Source of the DNA: Hyaloperonospora brassicae
Taxonomy: Eukaryota > Oomycota > Peronosporomycetes > Peronosporales > Peronosporaceae
Direction of reading: 5' to 3'
DNA length: 64,000 nucleotides
Assembly (NCBI GenBank): GCA_947650285.1
Contig: CANTFL010000389.1
Coordinates: 434,001-498,000, forward strand
Part shown: positions 22,831-37,769 of the stretch, piece after piece
Layout of the letters: each line of letters opens with the position of its first letter
How positions within the stretch are numbered: position 1 is the stretch's first letter
Notes under the pieces: generated by a model
Database searches by the model: none
Seen by the model: the letters and a program-made list of their open reading frames with translations, nothing else
Told to the model about the DNA's origin: nothing
Program-made: the position numbers and the translations under genes

Positions 22831-25800
22831 ATTACTCGCTTTTGGATGAGAAAAGTGGCATAATGCGACTGACGTCATTTGTTTTTACTAGTACCTGATC
22901 GTGTAGACTGTTCGTACTGCTACTACCAGATAGAAAGGTAGGAAATTACATGGTGGAGACTGCGTGAAGCATTTACCTGACTGAGGCTGTGCAAATGATT
23001 CTGTAACTTCATTTTTCCTACTGATAGTACGCAAAACGTAAAGATTGAACTCTTTTTACCACTCAGCTTTTTATTCTAAGCGACATCCACTTCCCCCTGT
23101 ACCCAGACTTGCCGAATCACGCAAGATGTACTATGAACCGTATGTGTGTTGCGGTCTGGTGCCCAACTTACGTCTCGTTTCGTTGTGCTGGCTTGGCAAA
23201 TTCGTAACAGACTTGGGAGATGTTGGCCTCCCATAGATTGTTGCTCGCTGTTAGGATAAATTAATGTAGCGATTTTGTAGCGCATCGGCCTTGACGACCC
23301 GGATATTCTGTCAGCCTTGATACGAGATCCTCTAAACTGTCTTGAATTTGTCTTTTTATGATTTTTCTGAAATATTGCCCAATGACCACTTGGAAAGACT
23401 TTCTATTACCATTTTGGTGTAAGCCAGATCGTTCTCTTACTATTTACTACTAAACCCAAGTAGCTTGTCAATTTCAGTAGTAGTAGAGTCTTGGTTTGAG
23501 TTGCAGTCAACACATCGTAGCCGAGTAATCTAGGGAAAAGTGCTTAGATATAGGCGTGGTCGAGCCTCTTGGTCTTTGGCAGGCCTACGATCCTTCTCAG
23601 AAAAGACGTCTGAGACGAACCCTACACAAATAGTGGAAAAACTATCACTATGTCGATACTACCCTGCATAACACAACGCATGTCGATATCATCTTCTTAA
23701 AGCTCTTCCCTTTGGCACTTGCATTGCGTAAAAAGTTTTGCCGACCTTCATACCATGTTCAGCTAAATGCAAACTTGTGCGAAAAAGTCTGAATGTCGTG
23801 TGGATGATAAAATAGTTGGTGCATGGTCTCATTTTTTGTAATTATATCTCAATATTGTTTTAATACTTATTGCTGTGCCAAATCTCGTACATTCGACTTT
23901 CTCGCGTAATTATAAAGGCCTGTCACTAGTTCTTTTGGTCCGAAAACGTGAGCAATTGTGGTCACCTTTCTTCTCAGATTACCATTAAATGTACGCGATT
24001 GCGTCACAGATAAACCATGACATCGAACGCTAATGACAAATACGTTCCATTTATCCCATTTTGTATATAAACCTACAATTTACCCTCGAAATGCTCAATG
24101 TAAGCTTCTTGCACATCCACTGGGGCATACGTAGGTCCTTGAATTGGGTATTGCAAATGTATGCAACCCTTTCGGACCCCAGGTTGGGGTTCAAATTATC
24201 AAACTTGGTACCAACGGGTTGAGATCGCAACCCCTCTATCTCTAACGGTGAAGTTTTGTCATGGGGTTGCGACGGGGCTTTATAGAATTGCGATAAGTAT
24301 CTCCCATAAGTGTCTCCGTAAGCATGTAAATACATACCGTGATTCTCTTAAGCCATACATAATCCACTATCCAAAAGCCGTTATGACAGATCGGTTACGA
24401 TAGATAAGGGCAACCGATCTCGCATGGAATTCATTCTGTCTTGATCCTACCATCCATCGTAATTCAAACATGTGCTAATGTCCAAAAAGTATCAAATCCA
24501 TCAACCCATCCTTCGAAGTATCATGTTTTGTTATTTGTATGTATGAGTCCACGTGATGATTTCAACTTTATTAGGTCAATTTCTAGTCCCAGATTGGAAC
24601 AATTCTGCTTAGTTGCCACCTGTCGTCACACGATCGATTGTATAATCCTATAATTTCGATTTTTTGCGACATGAATCTGGTCCGCTTCCCGCATTAGGAT
24701 TGTAGCGTTTTACTTTCGATTTTCGTACAGGCTCACCACACAACATCAAACCTAACAAGCGTCACATGTAGATTAGAGTATCGAAAATAGGTATGTTCGA
24801 GATGGCATGAAGCGACAAGCTTTGTGCTAAATTATTTTCGATCTTAGCGTGAGGGGTCTGAAATTGCACTGAGATCAATCATGACTTTATCCGCCGTCTG
24901 TTTGCAATTATCGGATGGTTTACGAGTGCTCATTGATTATATATTCAACAATAAAGCCTAGAAATAAGTAGTTAAACACGCCATTAGACTTGATAAGCAC
25001 CTCACTCTCATAGATCTTTGTAACCTGTTTGACTTGTCTGCTGACCGGATGAACTCATACGTTCCGATTGTAACTTATATTTGAATGTTACTATTTCAGC
25101 TTAACTAGGTGATTATTAGATGGCATCAATGAAGTCCCTAATAATGCTGACGTCGATATTCGGAAAAAAGTCAAGTTACTTAGCTAGTTATGGATGCGAC
25201 ACGATGCCAAGACACAATATTTCGTCCGGTCTTTACGGCGTTTATAAATCCATTGAAATGGGGTGGGACTTTTACAGGTATTGAACACTCGATAGGGTCA
25301 ATTAAAAACAGGATTTAATTGATGATGACCATCCATATGCACCTTAATAAGTACCCATATGTAGGAATGTCACCATACAAGGCAATATTTAGCATCCCTC
25401 CATTTCATGATAAATGTAGAATATTGTATCATATAAGTAAACCACCGATCGGTGCATCACGCGCGTTCTATAGGTAGTAAGCGGGTGGCCCCATGTAGAT
25501 TTGTACGTAAGTATAGCAAAATCTATATTGAACGAAGTTTCACAGAGACATGCATATATATCGTATATTTTTAATCAATAGTCTCATTCTACTAAGCTTT
25601 GTCGTTAGAGGGACCAATTTTATCCGATCTACGTGCAGTTTACCGTAATTTGCGGCTCACCACCTACACTTTGTTATTGAGGGTAGCTTGTATTATGTCA
25701 GTACAAGCGGATACAGACCGTTGTAAGCAGGTCGGGTCAATATGCACAAACCGAACGGTCTATCTTTCGACAAAAGCTTTTTATTATCGCGTTCGAGCTG

Positions 25801-28800
25801 TATTTCAAGTTCTATGACATAGTTTTTCCTTTATACATTTAGTGTTGCAAAGATTATGGGATAAATAATTTTTATTGATAAATGTTATCTACCATCAAGA
25901 TATTATAGTTTATGAACAAGCCTAAATATATAACGAAAAATCAGTAATTCTGCAACCATATAATGCTAGCAGCCATATCTAAAACAACATATACTAGGCT
26001 GCAAAGAATGTTTGTAGAAGTAGAAGAAGATTTATGGTAACCCAGTCTCATATTATTACGCGCAAGATGTCTGAAATGTATCAGGATGCTAGTGCCGGGT
26101 TGGTACAACTTTTCGTGCGTGACCGCCAGATAACCAAGTGTCGTTTAACAAACTTGTATCAAATTAAGTAGAGCGAGAGGTTAGTACGGCTTTGTTTACC
26201 GCTGCATGTCCTGTCCTGCTCTTTCCTTCTGCGAAAGAGTTTGGGTAGATAAGTTTTGTACCTAAACTTATATAGACGCTGGTAGCTCAAAAAGTCATGC
26301 ATTTTTGAAGCATTAATGATTTGTATTCTGGTCACAAACATACTAAATCGAAGCGATTTTGCAATAAAACGATGCGTTTACCTTCAGTCTTTGCTGGTTT
26401 AGCGTTGTAAATCGTTAATAGCGTAGCATGGGACGCTGAGCAGGTATTGTTGTAGCCTAACTATCAGTACAGCAGCGTTTTCTTCGGATACAACTTGCCA
26501 GTCCTTTTCTCCATCAGAATATTACACAGGAGATTTCCCCCACCACTCTAACGACGATGATTTTATCCCAGAAAATGTGTGTAACTTCTGCTTGCACACT
26601 TTGCAGTGCACATTTGTATCACCGTATTTGTTAAATGAACAGCATTACATACACTAAGCTACTGGGACGCTATGTCATTACATGTCACGCTTATTGATCG
26701 TTTATTTTATTGGTGTTATCTCGTAGTCAGAAAGGCAGATCATGAAATAACACAGTATATCCAGAAGTACCGCTTCGTTAGGTCGGGTGAGAAGAGGCCG
26801 CAAGTCTAGGCTGATTCAGACGTTTTTGATGCTTAAATGGTTGATATGACTTTCAATGCTTACCCTGACGTTGTACACATATTTTAGCACAAATTCCGAA
26901 GATTATTGATTATTAAAATGCTTTATAACCAAATACGCCGCATCTTCTTCATAAATTAGGTGCTATGTGATTTTTGCTAGCTCAATTACTCAGGCTTACC
27001 GCCGAGAAATATTCTATGTGTTCCATACAATCTCTGCTAACGCTATTTTTTACCTTGTAATTAACTTATCTCGGTCACATCTTGTCCTGACAAATAAATC
27101 GGAGACGATTCGCTCCTACTAAACGGCAAACTGAAGTGGCGGCGCGTGACGTGACATGAGTTTAACTTGCCAACCTTAATGCTGAATAGTAATATGTAAA
27201 GACGCGGCAGCATGGGCCAGTCGAAGGATGCACAGAGTTGCGTGTGATGTGGGTAGCCTGTACAAAGATTATATATCGCCATTACATTATCGTCGGCATT
27301 TTTCATTTACGATGAAGACTTCGTATCTTGTATAGCTATAGTCGGCTGTATTTAAATCGCGTTAGCACCTTGACATTATGTATTTATATACTAAACAATT
27401 CACTAAAGTAGAAGTGTATCCGGACAAATTAATTACCTAGCTGGGGTATTGATGCATCATTTAGTCCATTAAATGGATGTGCTATTATACAACCCAGTTC
27501 TAGCCTTCCCACCAGCTAATTGGCAAACGAAGTAGCTTACCGGGTTGCGATGTCGAGCTAGCGTATATTATCATCTCTTGTTTGAAAGTGAGCGACACGA
27601 AGTCCTATCGGTAATATACCAACTAAATTGCGCAGACCTCCGTTTCGGTACAATTGCCACTGATTGTTCCGGGTATTGCGCGGTGCCAATTAAACGCAGC
27701 GAGCGTGCGCCCCTACAATTGAAACCCCACTAGGCTAAACTTCTTCTTCCGATACTTGCGTGAAATACCTTAATGCACTTTTGCCTGCTGAGCTTAAAAT
27801 GACAAAAATATGAGGTATGATATATCAACCCTTTCTACTGCGGTGAGCCAAACTTACGCAACAAACCTTGCGTTGGACATCTCATTTAGTATGGCGTGTG
27901 CACAAGACAATTTCTTGTACAACGTAGGTAGCTATATCTTGACAAACGACGGAACATCGTAAGTGGAAGCTACAATCGCGGTTTTTTGTAGAAAATGATA
28001 ACATAAAGAGCAAAATTCGATATAAAATTCGGTTACGCTTTTTGTTCCATATATGAATGTCTACGGATGTTACGGATGTAAATGCCTTATTTTAATCTAG
28101 CAAGTTATTGGCTCCACTTCGCTGCCCACTTATGCTTTCGTCTCGGCTGATTACAGCATTACATCTTCGCCTTATCCTTATAAATTCACACCGCTATGTT
28201 GAGTAAATAAACTTTATATATGTGGGTGTAAAGACACGATAGATCCCCAAGTTTGTGACAAGTTTGAGTGCTAAATTTAGTTGACCTGCCCGCCTACAAA
28301 GTAGTATCAATTGACGCGAATACAGTGTGCTTCGCTTTTGTAGCGCCAGGTACCGGGACAAGTGGCGCATGTCTAAATTATGCCAAAATTATGCCAAATG
28401 ATTATTATCAGAGGTGTCACTACTAACAGAGAAGCAGTAGTGCCATGGAACGCCTCGTCATATCTAGGATGGCACAAATTAGGAGTGTCTATCATTGACA
28501 ACGTACCCGCTCCGTCCTTCCAATATGAATATTTTTGATGATTTATTGTTTAACTTTAAAGTTGATACAGCGTCAGAGCATTAACACAAACACTTTATAC
28601 ACCAGTACAACGTCTTCAACAATCGACAAGAACCATGACATGACGATATCGTGCAATAATACGCACGGTCTCATGCGACGATGTTAGTTGTACTAGCACC
28701 ATCTATAATAGCGAAGAATACGGTTTTATACTAACTACTCCCCTAACTTCAGTATATAATTACTTTTGGTGGTAACCACTACCGCTGTGAAGCAAGCTTC

Positions 28801-31800
28801 TTAGCTAATCTCCTGCAATTGATCTGCAGCAGTGCTGTTGACCAGATTTGTCGAGTGCGACAACAAACAATACATTTATTCTTCAATGGGATTACCACTT
28901 CTTGGGGCAGAGACGGGCGTGTTCACTCCTTGTAAATTTACCCCCCCCATCATCACTGGGGGTAGCACGATTTAGGCTAATGATATCTTGTTATACCTCC
29001 TTTTCCTTAATATTTGCCATCAATGATTAGATGTCAATTTCGGATTGCAAATTAATCAATTTGGGGCAATGCGCGTAACCAAATGCAATAGGTTAAGCGG
29101 GAAAATACTCAATACGGTGGGCTTTTCTGAGCATAGATGACTCGTTCAACAAACCTTTGCTCGACAACGCAAATGTGCTTTAAAAGGCCTTCTCACGATT
29201 ATTTGAGATCGTAATCAGCGTTAACAGTCATCTGCTCGATTTTAACATCATCTTTGTCGGACTGTGACGCGCTCGAGGTGCTGACCTAATCAATAATTTG
29301 TGACCCAGAATATGCTCGGACGTGCCTGCATCTATCCATGGATAAAGAGTAAGAAACATCCACCTTTTCCCTCGCAAAGTACGATCAAAATCGTTCTGTC
29401 GTTGCCGGCCTCATTTGCGCAATGTTTTATGCCCGTTTACACTTTGCACTTTTAACAATCCATCTAAAAGAGACAATGCTCTCCACCCACTTTCATTACA
29501 TCTTACATGTCAAAAATTGTAAATAATAAAGTGCTCCTATTTTAGTTTAAATTGAGGTAGATCATCGGTCCTTTTTTATGTTGTATTCTTGAATCAGCGT
29601 CACTCATGTATTTAACGATTACCTTTTAAGTTCAATTATTGACTGAATCGAACGAAATGCTGCAAGATAAATTTGCTTAGCCCAATCATTCGGGACGTGA
29701 AGCGGTCAATGAGTCTGACCATAAAGCGACCTGTAGCATATTCTTCATTGCAACATTTCTAATGTATATACAACCTTCCATATGTCAAAAATGATATATT
29801 ACGTAATCGACAATTGAAAGCGTATGTTGTTTATCGTATTCTTTCCATCATGTTTTAAACTGGTAAACGGGATGACATCATCTATTCGTAGCGACCACGT
29901 AGATTTTAATATCGTTCAGGTAGGGATTATGGTCGACGATCGACGCACGAGACTTAACACACGGCGATCTTGTTCCAAGATTGGTCAATAACTTCCTGCA
30001 GATCCATATCCACTTGCTGTATTCTTGTATGCACTCGGAACGACCTTCTGACCATATAAGCCGTAATGCAATCTAGACCGTCTTTGCGATCATGTTTATC
30101 GATCTAGTTCGTTCTTCTTATACGATAAGATAGGCATGTGCACACATAAATTTTTGTACTCCGTCCACTTCCTCCTTCGCTGTTGCTCATACTGAACCAT
30201 CGGATCAATCTTGCAATCTCACTTGTGAGCGAGATTTGCCTTGCTGATCGTAGTTGTCCAGAACTTGCGTCTGAGTTCAATCGTAATTGAATGTTACTGG
30301 TGAGAGTATATGCTAATTATACGATTAGGCACTCCATAGATGTTGTTCTATTTGCACACAAATCGCGTATTATCGGCATTGAAAAAGTTAAACATATTTT
30401 AGTGCCGTTGCTGTACGAGTGAGATTACAACTTAGCGTATTGATAATCAAAATTGCCATTAGACCTGCAACTTTGCCCTTCTTATCTCATTGGACACTAT
30501 CTAAAGAGACAAAAGATATTGTGATACTTATATGTTTATACGACATTATATAACTCCGCTATCCTGTAACACTTGTCGATAGCCCGTGTATGTATCTTTA
30601 TATTGACACCAGTATTCTCATTTTCCATGCATTCAAAAGTTGGTATGTTCCTCGTTAGGTATCGATGTATTCTTATTTACTTTACACCGCAAATTTGACG
30701 TCATCCATCAGCAGCTTTGGCCTTAATTATACAAAGGATACATAATCAAATTAACATGAAGTTTACACAGTGTCATTAAAATGCTACAACCGCAATGATT
30801 CATCTTCTTTTGATTCTGTAGGTCCAGCCGGTACATTTAGCTCTATTAACGACCTGTAATTGTCCTTTTTGTGTTGAGCCAACACATCCCTGTCCGGTCG
30901 TGGTTATCGTCACACGGGACGGGCATCACCTATTGGCTTATTGGGTTGCGTGCCAGACCGAATAGTCCAACTTTTCTTTGTGGGGGTTTATTTTTCTTTG
31001 AGAATCCGAACTAGCTAGTACCGGGTTTCGGGGGATGGCACCAGTTTATCTGTTGTTTTGCACAAATCTTTTGTGAAACTTCGGCTGGTCTAATGGGTGA
31101 TCGAACCCGCGCTTCTTACTTGGCACGAGCGATGCTTACCCGACGCACAATAGGAATCAACAATTATCCACTTTCGATAGAAAACACGGTCGATCTCTTA
31201 CTCATATGTCGCCAAGTTGGGCATCGGTCAATTATTATCTTCGGACAAGTAATCTATATTTAACCAACAATATGTTTTGTATCCGTTATTTATCATCCAC
31301 CTTGGTGGTAACATACACGGATATCTTGTCAGCAGATGCCAAAAGGCCTACATTTGTCTTATTTTTTAAATCGATATACACAGTTCAAAGTCAATGCTCC
31401 TGCCACCAAATCATCCGAAACGATTCTTGATCCTTCTCATTCCACATATGCAAAAATGATTTAATTGTCATCGATACGCCCGACTGATGCACAATCATAC
31501 CACCATCGTTCCCTAACACTACAGCCATCGTCATATATCGATAAAAATCAGGTCGGTATACCGATCCAAATCTAGTCGATATCCGTCGATCATCGATTTC
31601 ATCTTTTCTTTATTCGGAAATACTGATCGCCTGATCAAACATGGGTATTTTGACACTTGGGTACCTTGACCATCTTAGTGGCGAAAATGGGCTGGTACGG
31701 TAATCTTCTCAGATCAAATATTAAATTTGAGGAATCCAAACGTCCCGGCTTGTTGCTGATCTCAGCCTCGTAGACAAAGGCCATTCACTGGCCCGGTCCA

Positions 31801-34800
31801 CATTATAGATCGAGTGAATCGAATCGATCCACTTGATCAAAGGTTAGGGCTACTAATAATCGTCAGGATAGGTCAGTATATTTTCCATGTTTACTTTATT
31901 AAACTTTCTGTACGTGATATAATCTACGATACAATTGTGTAGTTAGCCCTCGCATGCATACACAGCGAATGGACGTCTACATGTTATTTTTTTGGTGAGC
32001 TAAATGGGTAATCGATCATTAAATATTTGATCTTATGTTCTTCTTGCCATTAAACCCGTCACAGGATAAACTCTCCTGCGTAGTTTACACAGTTTCTCGT
32101 AGGATACACAAATCACTCTGCTATTTGAGAGGTCACTCCTTTTCAATATCCATAATGTATTTTCACCTTAGCAGACGCACCTTTACATATCTGCAGTAAT
32201 TCTCCTCCAATAAAACCTTGCCATTGATGTAGAAAGGTCTGTAAGAGATGCGATTTCGGTCCTACTCGTCTGTTGATGACCTAGACGAACCAGTGACAGG
32301 CTTCGCATATATTTATAATGTTTAAAGGAGAAGAATATGGTGGTGGGGAAACCTTATCGAAGTAATGACACGAGAAATATCAACTTCTCCTGACGGATAG
32401 TTGTGGTGAACAAGTTGAACAAGTCGAAGTGTGACATGAAGTCCTCCAATAATCTCGTGCTTCATTCTACCGACGGCCATGACGTCGCAAGTAGGGTGTC
32501 TGTCATGATAGTATAATTGCCATTAATCGATCTGTTTAAATCAATACTTTACAAAGAAAATGACGTATGGGCGGAATCACCGTGCTTACTAGCATACTTA
32601 TATACAAGACCTGAGTTTTTCTTCACTCGTGTCAGAGAAATGTGTTATGTAGACGCTTTACATCTCAGCCTACCGGGTTGAGGCTGATGTCTTTTAGCAG
32701 ACATTCAGGATCTGTGTACCCAGTTCTTAAATCAGCGTACTTTGTGTGTCATACGAAATATCGTTTGCAATAAGGGTTGGTAAGATATGGTAGCAATTTC
32801 GCCTCCTTCAAGTTTTACATCAACGCTTATCGACAAAATGCTTTAGCTTCCAGTAAGACTGTCGTGCTATAGCGTCGTTTTCAAGTGTTTTAGGTACGCT
32901 ATGTACAATTAGTTGCTGCTTTTGCTGACATCATAGATGAGGATAAAAAACTTAGCTTTTTTCAAATTATTTATCGGTCTGCTGGGTCGAAGCCAGTTCG
33001 TACATATCACTGGCTCAAAAAAGACTGTGTATGTCCTCAAAAATATCTAAAGGTGGATTTACATCCTCGTGTACATCTGTGAGGTCCGCTATATTACGGT
33101 AGAAATGCTTGCGCAGATAGTGTGCTTACTAAGTCTGATCGTTCGCTGATTGTCATACATTCTTATTATAGCAACCGAAACCTTTTTCAGATGACACATC
33201 ATTTGCTACTCATAGGGGCTTTGGGTAATTAAAAGAAGACGAAAGAACGTTGTAATGTTCAGTAGACGCGTAATCATATTAAGCAAATGATTTTTGCAAG
33301 GAAGCGACTTGCCTTGCTTCGGCGAAATTGTTCTACCCACAAGGGCCCCTCTTGATGGTTCGCCTCCCAATGAGCCAGTTTGAAACGTCTAGGACATGGA
33401 GGAGATTGTCTGAAAAGACGGATAGGCGAACAATGAAGCAACGTTACCTTTATAGTCTTCGCTGTACTTATTAATCGTCCTGTTGATCTGTAAGAGAGCA
33501 AGTATAGACTACCGAATGACGCTGGGCCGTACTCGCCAAGGACTATACATACATCCTGATACTTATCTCGTATGACGCTATTGTCAAAACATGTGCCATC
33601 GAGAGGAACTATATTTTCGCCTATTTACCCTTCGTTAAGTAAATCTGCATCACATTCCTATCGTGAGAGAGCAAGCTATGTTGTTCGGTCATCTGAATAA
33701 GAACGTGAATTTACTTTCGTACTTCAACCGCTTGGATATGTGGACCTGATGTTGGTGGAGGTTCGTCACATCCAATCCATGTGACTCACACCTAAGTAAA
33801 AATAACTCCCGGCACATAGGTTCATCTTGTAAAATTTGATAAATGGCAGTGTCCCCTCATGCAACGATGTAGACTCCATATTCGTATGACCAATCACGTA
33901 ATGGGGCTATAAGTCGGAAATCTCTGGAGATTTCGGACTGTTGAACATAATCGACGCTTTGTCGACTATATCTAATGATATCGACACTTGAAAAAAGATT
34001 AGTCGAAAAGATTCTATCCCTAGATCATTGTACAGTGGGGGTTTCGACAAATGTTCAGTTTTACTGCACATATTTGTCGATGCAGACTAAGATCGATGGC
34101 TAGGAGCTCATCAGATGGCCTAATATTCTAGCTATACTTTTCGCCACGTATGTGTTGGTATCGCGGATCTTGTTTACACCTAGTTTATTTTTATCTGCAT
34201 TTAATGATATGTTGTTGATCTTCAGTAAGTTGAACTAATGCAAATGTGTCAATGCGAATTCCTTCTGTGGTGCGTATGACTGCGGCCCTGCAAGATATTG
34301 TTCCATTTTATTATAGCAATGTATCTACAAATTAGGTTATGTGATTCTCCTCGTGTCATTGTTAAACTTCCTCGACTGACGTTCCATATAGCATATACCC
34401 GAAAATCGTGATCATATATGCAAAATACACGCGTCCGACCCGCATGTAGGATAACTTGCTTAATGCTGGTTACTATTATATTGCAATCTATCACTGGGGT
34501 TGATTACCTATTGTTTGGTCGGCTACTGAAGGTGAACTGCCATGTCCATGTGATTTACGATTGCTGTGTGCTATCACCTTGAGTAGAGCACTTTACGTTC
34601 CATTACACGCATATTGTAGCATTATTCGCTTGACATAGATCCTAATTTAAATTACATACTGTAGTGCTTTTTTGCTATGTTAAGTGGGAACATGTGGCTC
34701 ACTACTGGCATTGTAAGATCTTTAGAGCCGAGACAAACTAATCCTACGCTTGTCGGCTTGACTTAGCTTTCTTCTCCAGATAAATTTATTCCGTTGTCAG

Positions 34801-36895
34801 ACAAAACTATCTTATTTTGGATCCGACGAGTCGCTATTCATCAGATCAAAAAGTGGCCATGTTAATCGACGCCAAGGCTGTCTAAGTGCACCCGCGCTCT
34901 TTTTGGCCTTATAGAAAGAAACATCCCTGTATTGTGTATACATTATATTGTATTGATATTTTTAGTTTGCTCGGGAATTGTTACATCCACAAATCACTTT
35001 ATTGACTCAATAATTCTCGATCAGGGGATCGATGTAGGTTTCGACACAATGAAGCTCAGGCTGGCGCTTTTGTCAGCCAAATTTGTCGGGACTCGCCTCT
35101 CTCAAGCAGATCAGCTCTTTATCAACGAGTGAAGACTATCAAATTGGGTGTAACGACTTACTGAGCTGCACATTTTGCTGGGTGCTGAAAGTGAGGCGCT
35201 AGACCGCCGTACGTCGCGTTTCGCCATTAATGCAATGTGGTTTCGCTATTCCTCTATTACTCAACTTTCATATCCATAGCTTTTAAATTCCACGATCATT
35301 GAATTGATCGTCCATATATGGTCATATGTGCGCTGAATGAAGACCCGTATACCTTATTATAAATAATCACAACACGCCTTGCAAAAATGGTACACAGTCT
35401 GCTGAAAGGCAATTTTACGAAAAGTGAATATTGAAGAAGTCGAACAGTGGACTACTACCTTCGAGCTCAAATTATCTATAAATTGTGGGTTGATGGAAGA
35501 AAACCACGATAGTAGTTAACCTTTAGCAGGATAACGATCCACGGTCGTATCGACACGCTACATCCACTTTCTGCCAATCGGCTCTCTTGCCTCGTCCTTA
35601 CAGAACCTTGCTTGGTGTTATTATTGTTGTCCGAATATTCGACACTAATATTAATAATGCGCACGTCTATAAGAGCGATCCTGCAACCCGAAAAAATAAT
35701 AGTCATTGAACGATCGTTTTTAGTGGGTTTATGTAATTGTAAAAGTCGATTATGACTATATTGCATCATAGACATTCTGATCTTTGTCTATTCTGCTGAA
35801 ACATGATAGTTTCACATATACCCCGCGGAGTGTGCCGAAAAGTCGGCTGATGTTCGGCTACGATGACGCATTATCCGACTCTTCACTTCGACCAAATATG
35901 TTCATTAAAGCCGTAAACCCTCCTTGCTAGACAGTTCTGCTTTACATCGTGAAGCGTGAATCCGCAAGCTATGTGATATGAAATATAATAAAGATGACGT
36001 GCCACACAATTTTACCAAGGCGCAGACGAAGGCCAATTGTGGTGTAGCTGCAATATTCGCAAAGCGATACTGATGATAAGCTCCTACCTGTAAAACTCTG
36101 GGGTGTCGATCATGAGGCGAAGGACCGGGTCCTGACACACTTGCCTTTTCTGCCGAATTCGTAGCCGTGCTTTGCCGCACAATTTCCTCTTACTACATTC
36201 GAGTAGCTTAGCATAATTATGCTAATAGCGAGATCCATGTGAAGGCTCATATACGTCGTGTGTTGACGGTTGCTTATCGTTCCGCGAAGTCGACTAGATC
36301 GTACATCACGCATCTGTTAGTATTTAGAGACACCAACTGAAAAGCTTCGACAGAAAGAGAAAGGATAGCGGAAGAAGCTTTCTGATTACTGCTGGATGGT
36401 TGAATTAGCTCGCTATCTAATCTAGATGGTGCAGGGTTGTGAAGGATCTGTTGAGCTACCGAAACGATTCTCGCTCTTTCATCTGACTTTTTACTGCGTT
36501 CAATACCGCAGCAATAACAGCTTCCGCGATCGTCGAATCTCCGCCGCATGTTACTGATGCCTACGTGACGGGGTTATTGTGCAATTGGACGACCGACTCT
36601 TGCTCCCACGTTCGAGCCTCATGTGTAGAATGCCCATTCGTCAAGCACTCGATGAAGTAGCTTTGGTGATTTACACGGCCATTTCTACCGCATAAGCGAT
36701 GCCGAGCAACAGTCAACTACACGCTAAGTTGCAATGGCGTCAAGTAGACGAAACGTTGCTGCAAAACTGACGCGGACTGTCTGTTGGACTCCATGTTGGA
36801 AGTTGATCGTTTTGTGCAGCCTCTTTGGCGTCACAAAAGAGAGGCAAACGTGAATTTACATAGAGCAATAGCCGTCATTTCCGAGCGCTCGCCAA
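22831..36895. other. AT-rich gene desert
   Basis: 14 kb without an ORF above 100 codons and without any domain I recognise on either strand. Base composition is clearly AT-richer than both flanks. It probably consists of old, mutated transposons. A possible tRNA-derived SINE head lies near 31085-31150. No dense hairpins or satellite arrays were seen. Confidence 0.7.
30820..31150 (-). mobile_element. possible tRNA-derived SINE
   Basis: On the minus strand a B-box-like GGTTCGATC (complement of 31099-31107) lies about 45 bases after GTGCGTCGGGTAAGC, which is a weak A-box match. The arrangement is that of a tRNA head, followed by unrelated sequence, as in oomycete tRNA-derived SINEs. The fold is too degraded to call a tRNA gene. 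Ends and target duplication were not found. Confidence 0.3.
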
Positions 36896-37124
36896 GTCAA
36901 CACTGGCTGAGTTCAGATCGTTAAGTCAGGATTGCAAAGCCTGACTCGCTAAGTTCGGCTCACAAAGCCCGACTCGTTAAGTTCGGCTTACAAAGCCCGA
37001 CTCGCTAGGTTCGAATTACAAAGTTCGGATGGCTGAGTCTGAATGGCTAAGTTCGGATTGCTGAGTCTGCATGACTGAGTCAGCATGGCTGAGTCTGCAT
37101 GGCTGAGTCTGCATGGCTGAGTTA
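36896..37124. repeat. 14/28-bp tandem repeat
   Basis: A degenerate array. The left half has a 28-bp period (GCCCGACTCG, TTAAGTTCGG, CTTACAAA); the right half collapses to a 14-bp period (CTGAGTCTGCATGG). 28 is twice 14, and both share a GNCTRAGT core, so they look like one evolving minisatellite. It lies about 650 bp before the right duplication arm. Confidence 0.8.
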
Positions 37125-37769
37125 TGCTCTCTATTTTACTTCAACGTACTTTTTACTGTTGTAATAAAACCAGAACGTCGATAAAGCGGTCTCCAATCGA
37201 CAACATCGGTGTGCATCGACCTCGACTTCCTCCTCCTACTCCTCGCTGGCTCACTGTGCTAAGCTTAACCCTTTGGGCATCACGGCGGACACCCCGCAGC
37301 GGACACGTAAAATCGGGTATCCAGTCCGGGGTCCGGACAGGGCGCTGAAGTCGCGAAGAGCGCCGGATACCACTCGAATCAGCCCCGATGACCGCTGACG
37401 CCCCGATACGGGGCCGTTAACAATCACATTAGAGGCAAAGTCGCTCCGTGGGACCAGAAATCATGCACGGCGACCGGGCCGGCAACGAATAGGCTGACGT
37501 AAAATAGCCGGAAGTAGGTGGGGGACGACCGCTGACGATGTCATTGTCACCCCAAAGTATCGTTAAAGGTGCGCCCCTTTCGGTTTGCACGCCGCGCTGC
37601 CTCCCGTAGCGCACGCAGCGGCGAGAAGACCTCTTCCTCTTTCAATTTAGACGCACTAGTCAATAGTGCGGCATCGACGCAACATAAAGCAGCTCAAGAC
37701 AATGGAAAGCCACTTGTTAATGATAAGGAATCCGAAGGCTGGAAGAAGGCGCAGCGGGTTCTTCACCGC
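37125..37769. other. interval before right duplication arm
   Basis: No recognised gene. Homology to the left arm is not visible here; it begins near 37770 in the region encoding the M13 N-terminal membrane segment. Confidence 0.5.

Noticed and set aside
24161..24260. tRNA-like GGGTTCAAAT box
   Set aside because: No matching A box or cloverleaf could be built around it.
36896..37124. CRISPR-like spaced repeats
   Set aside because: The units are contiguous and degenerate without unique spacers, and the genome is eukaryotic.
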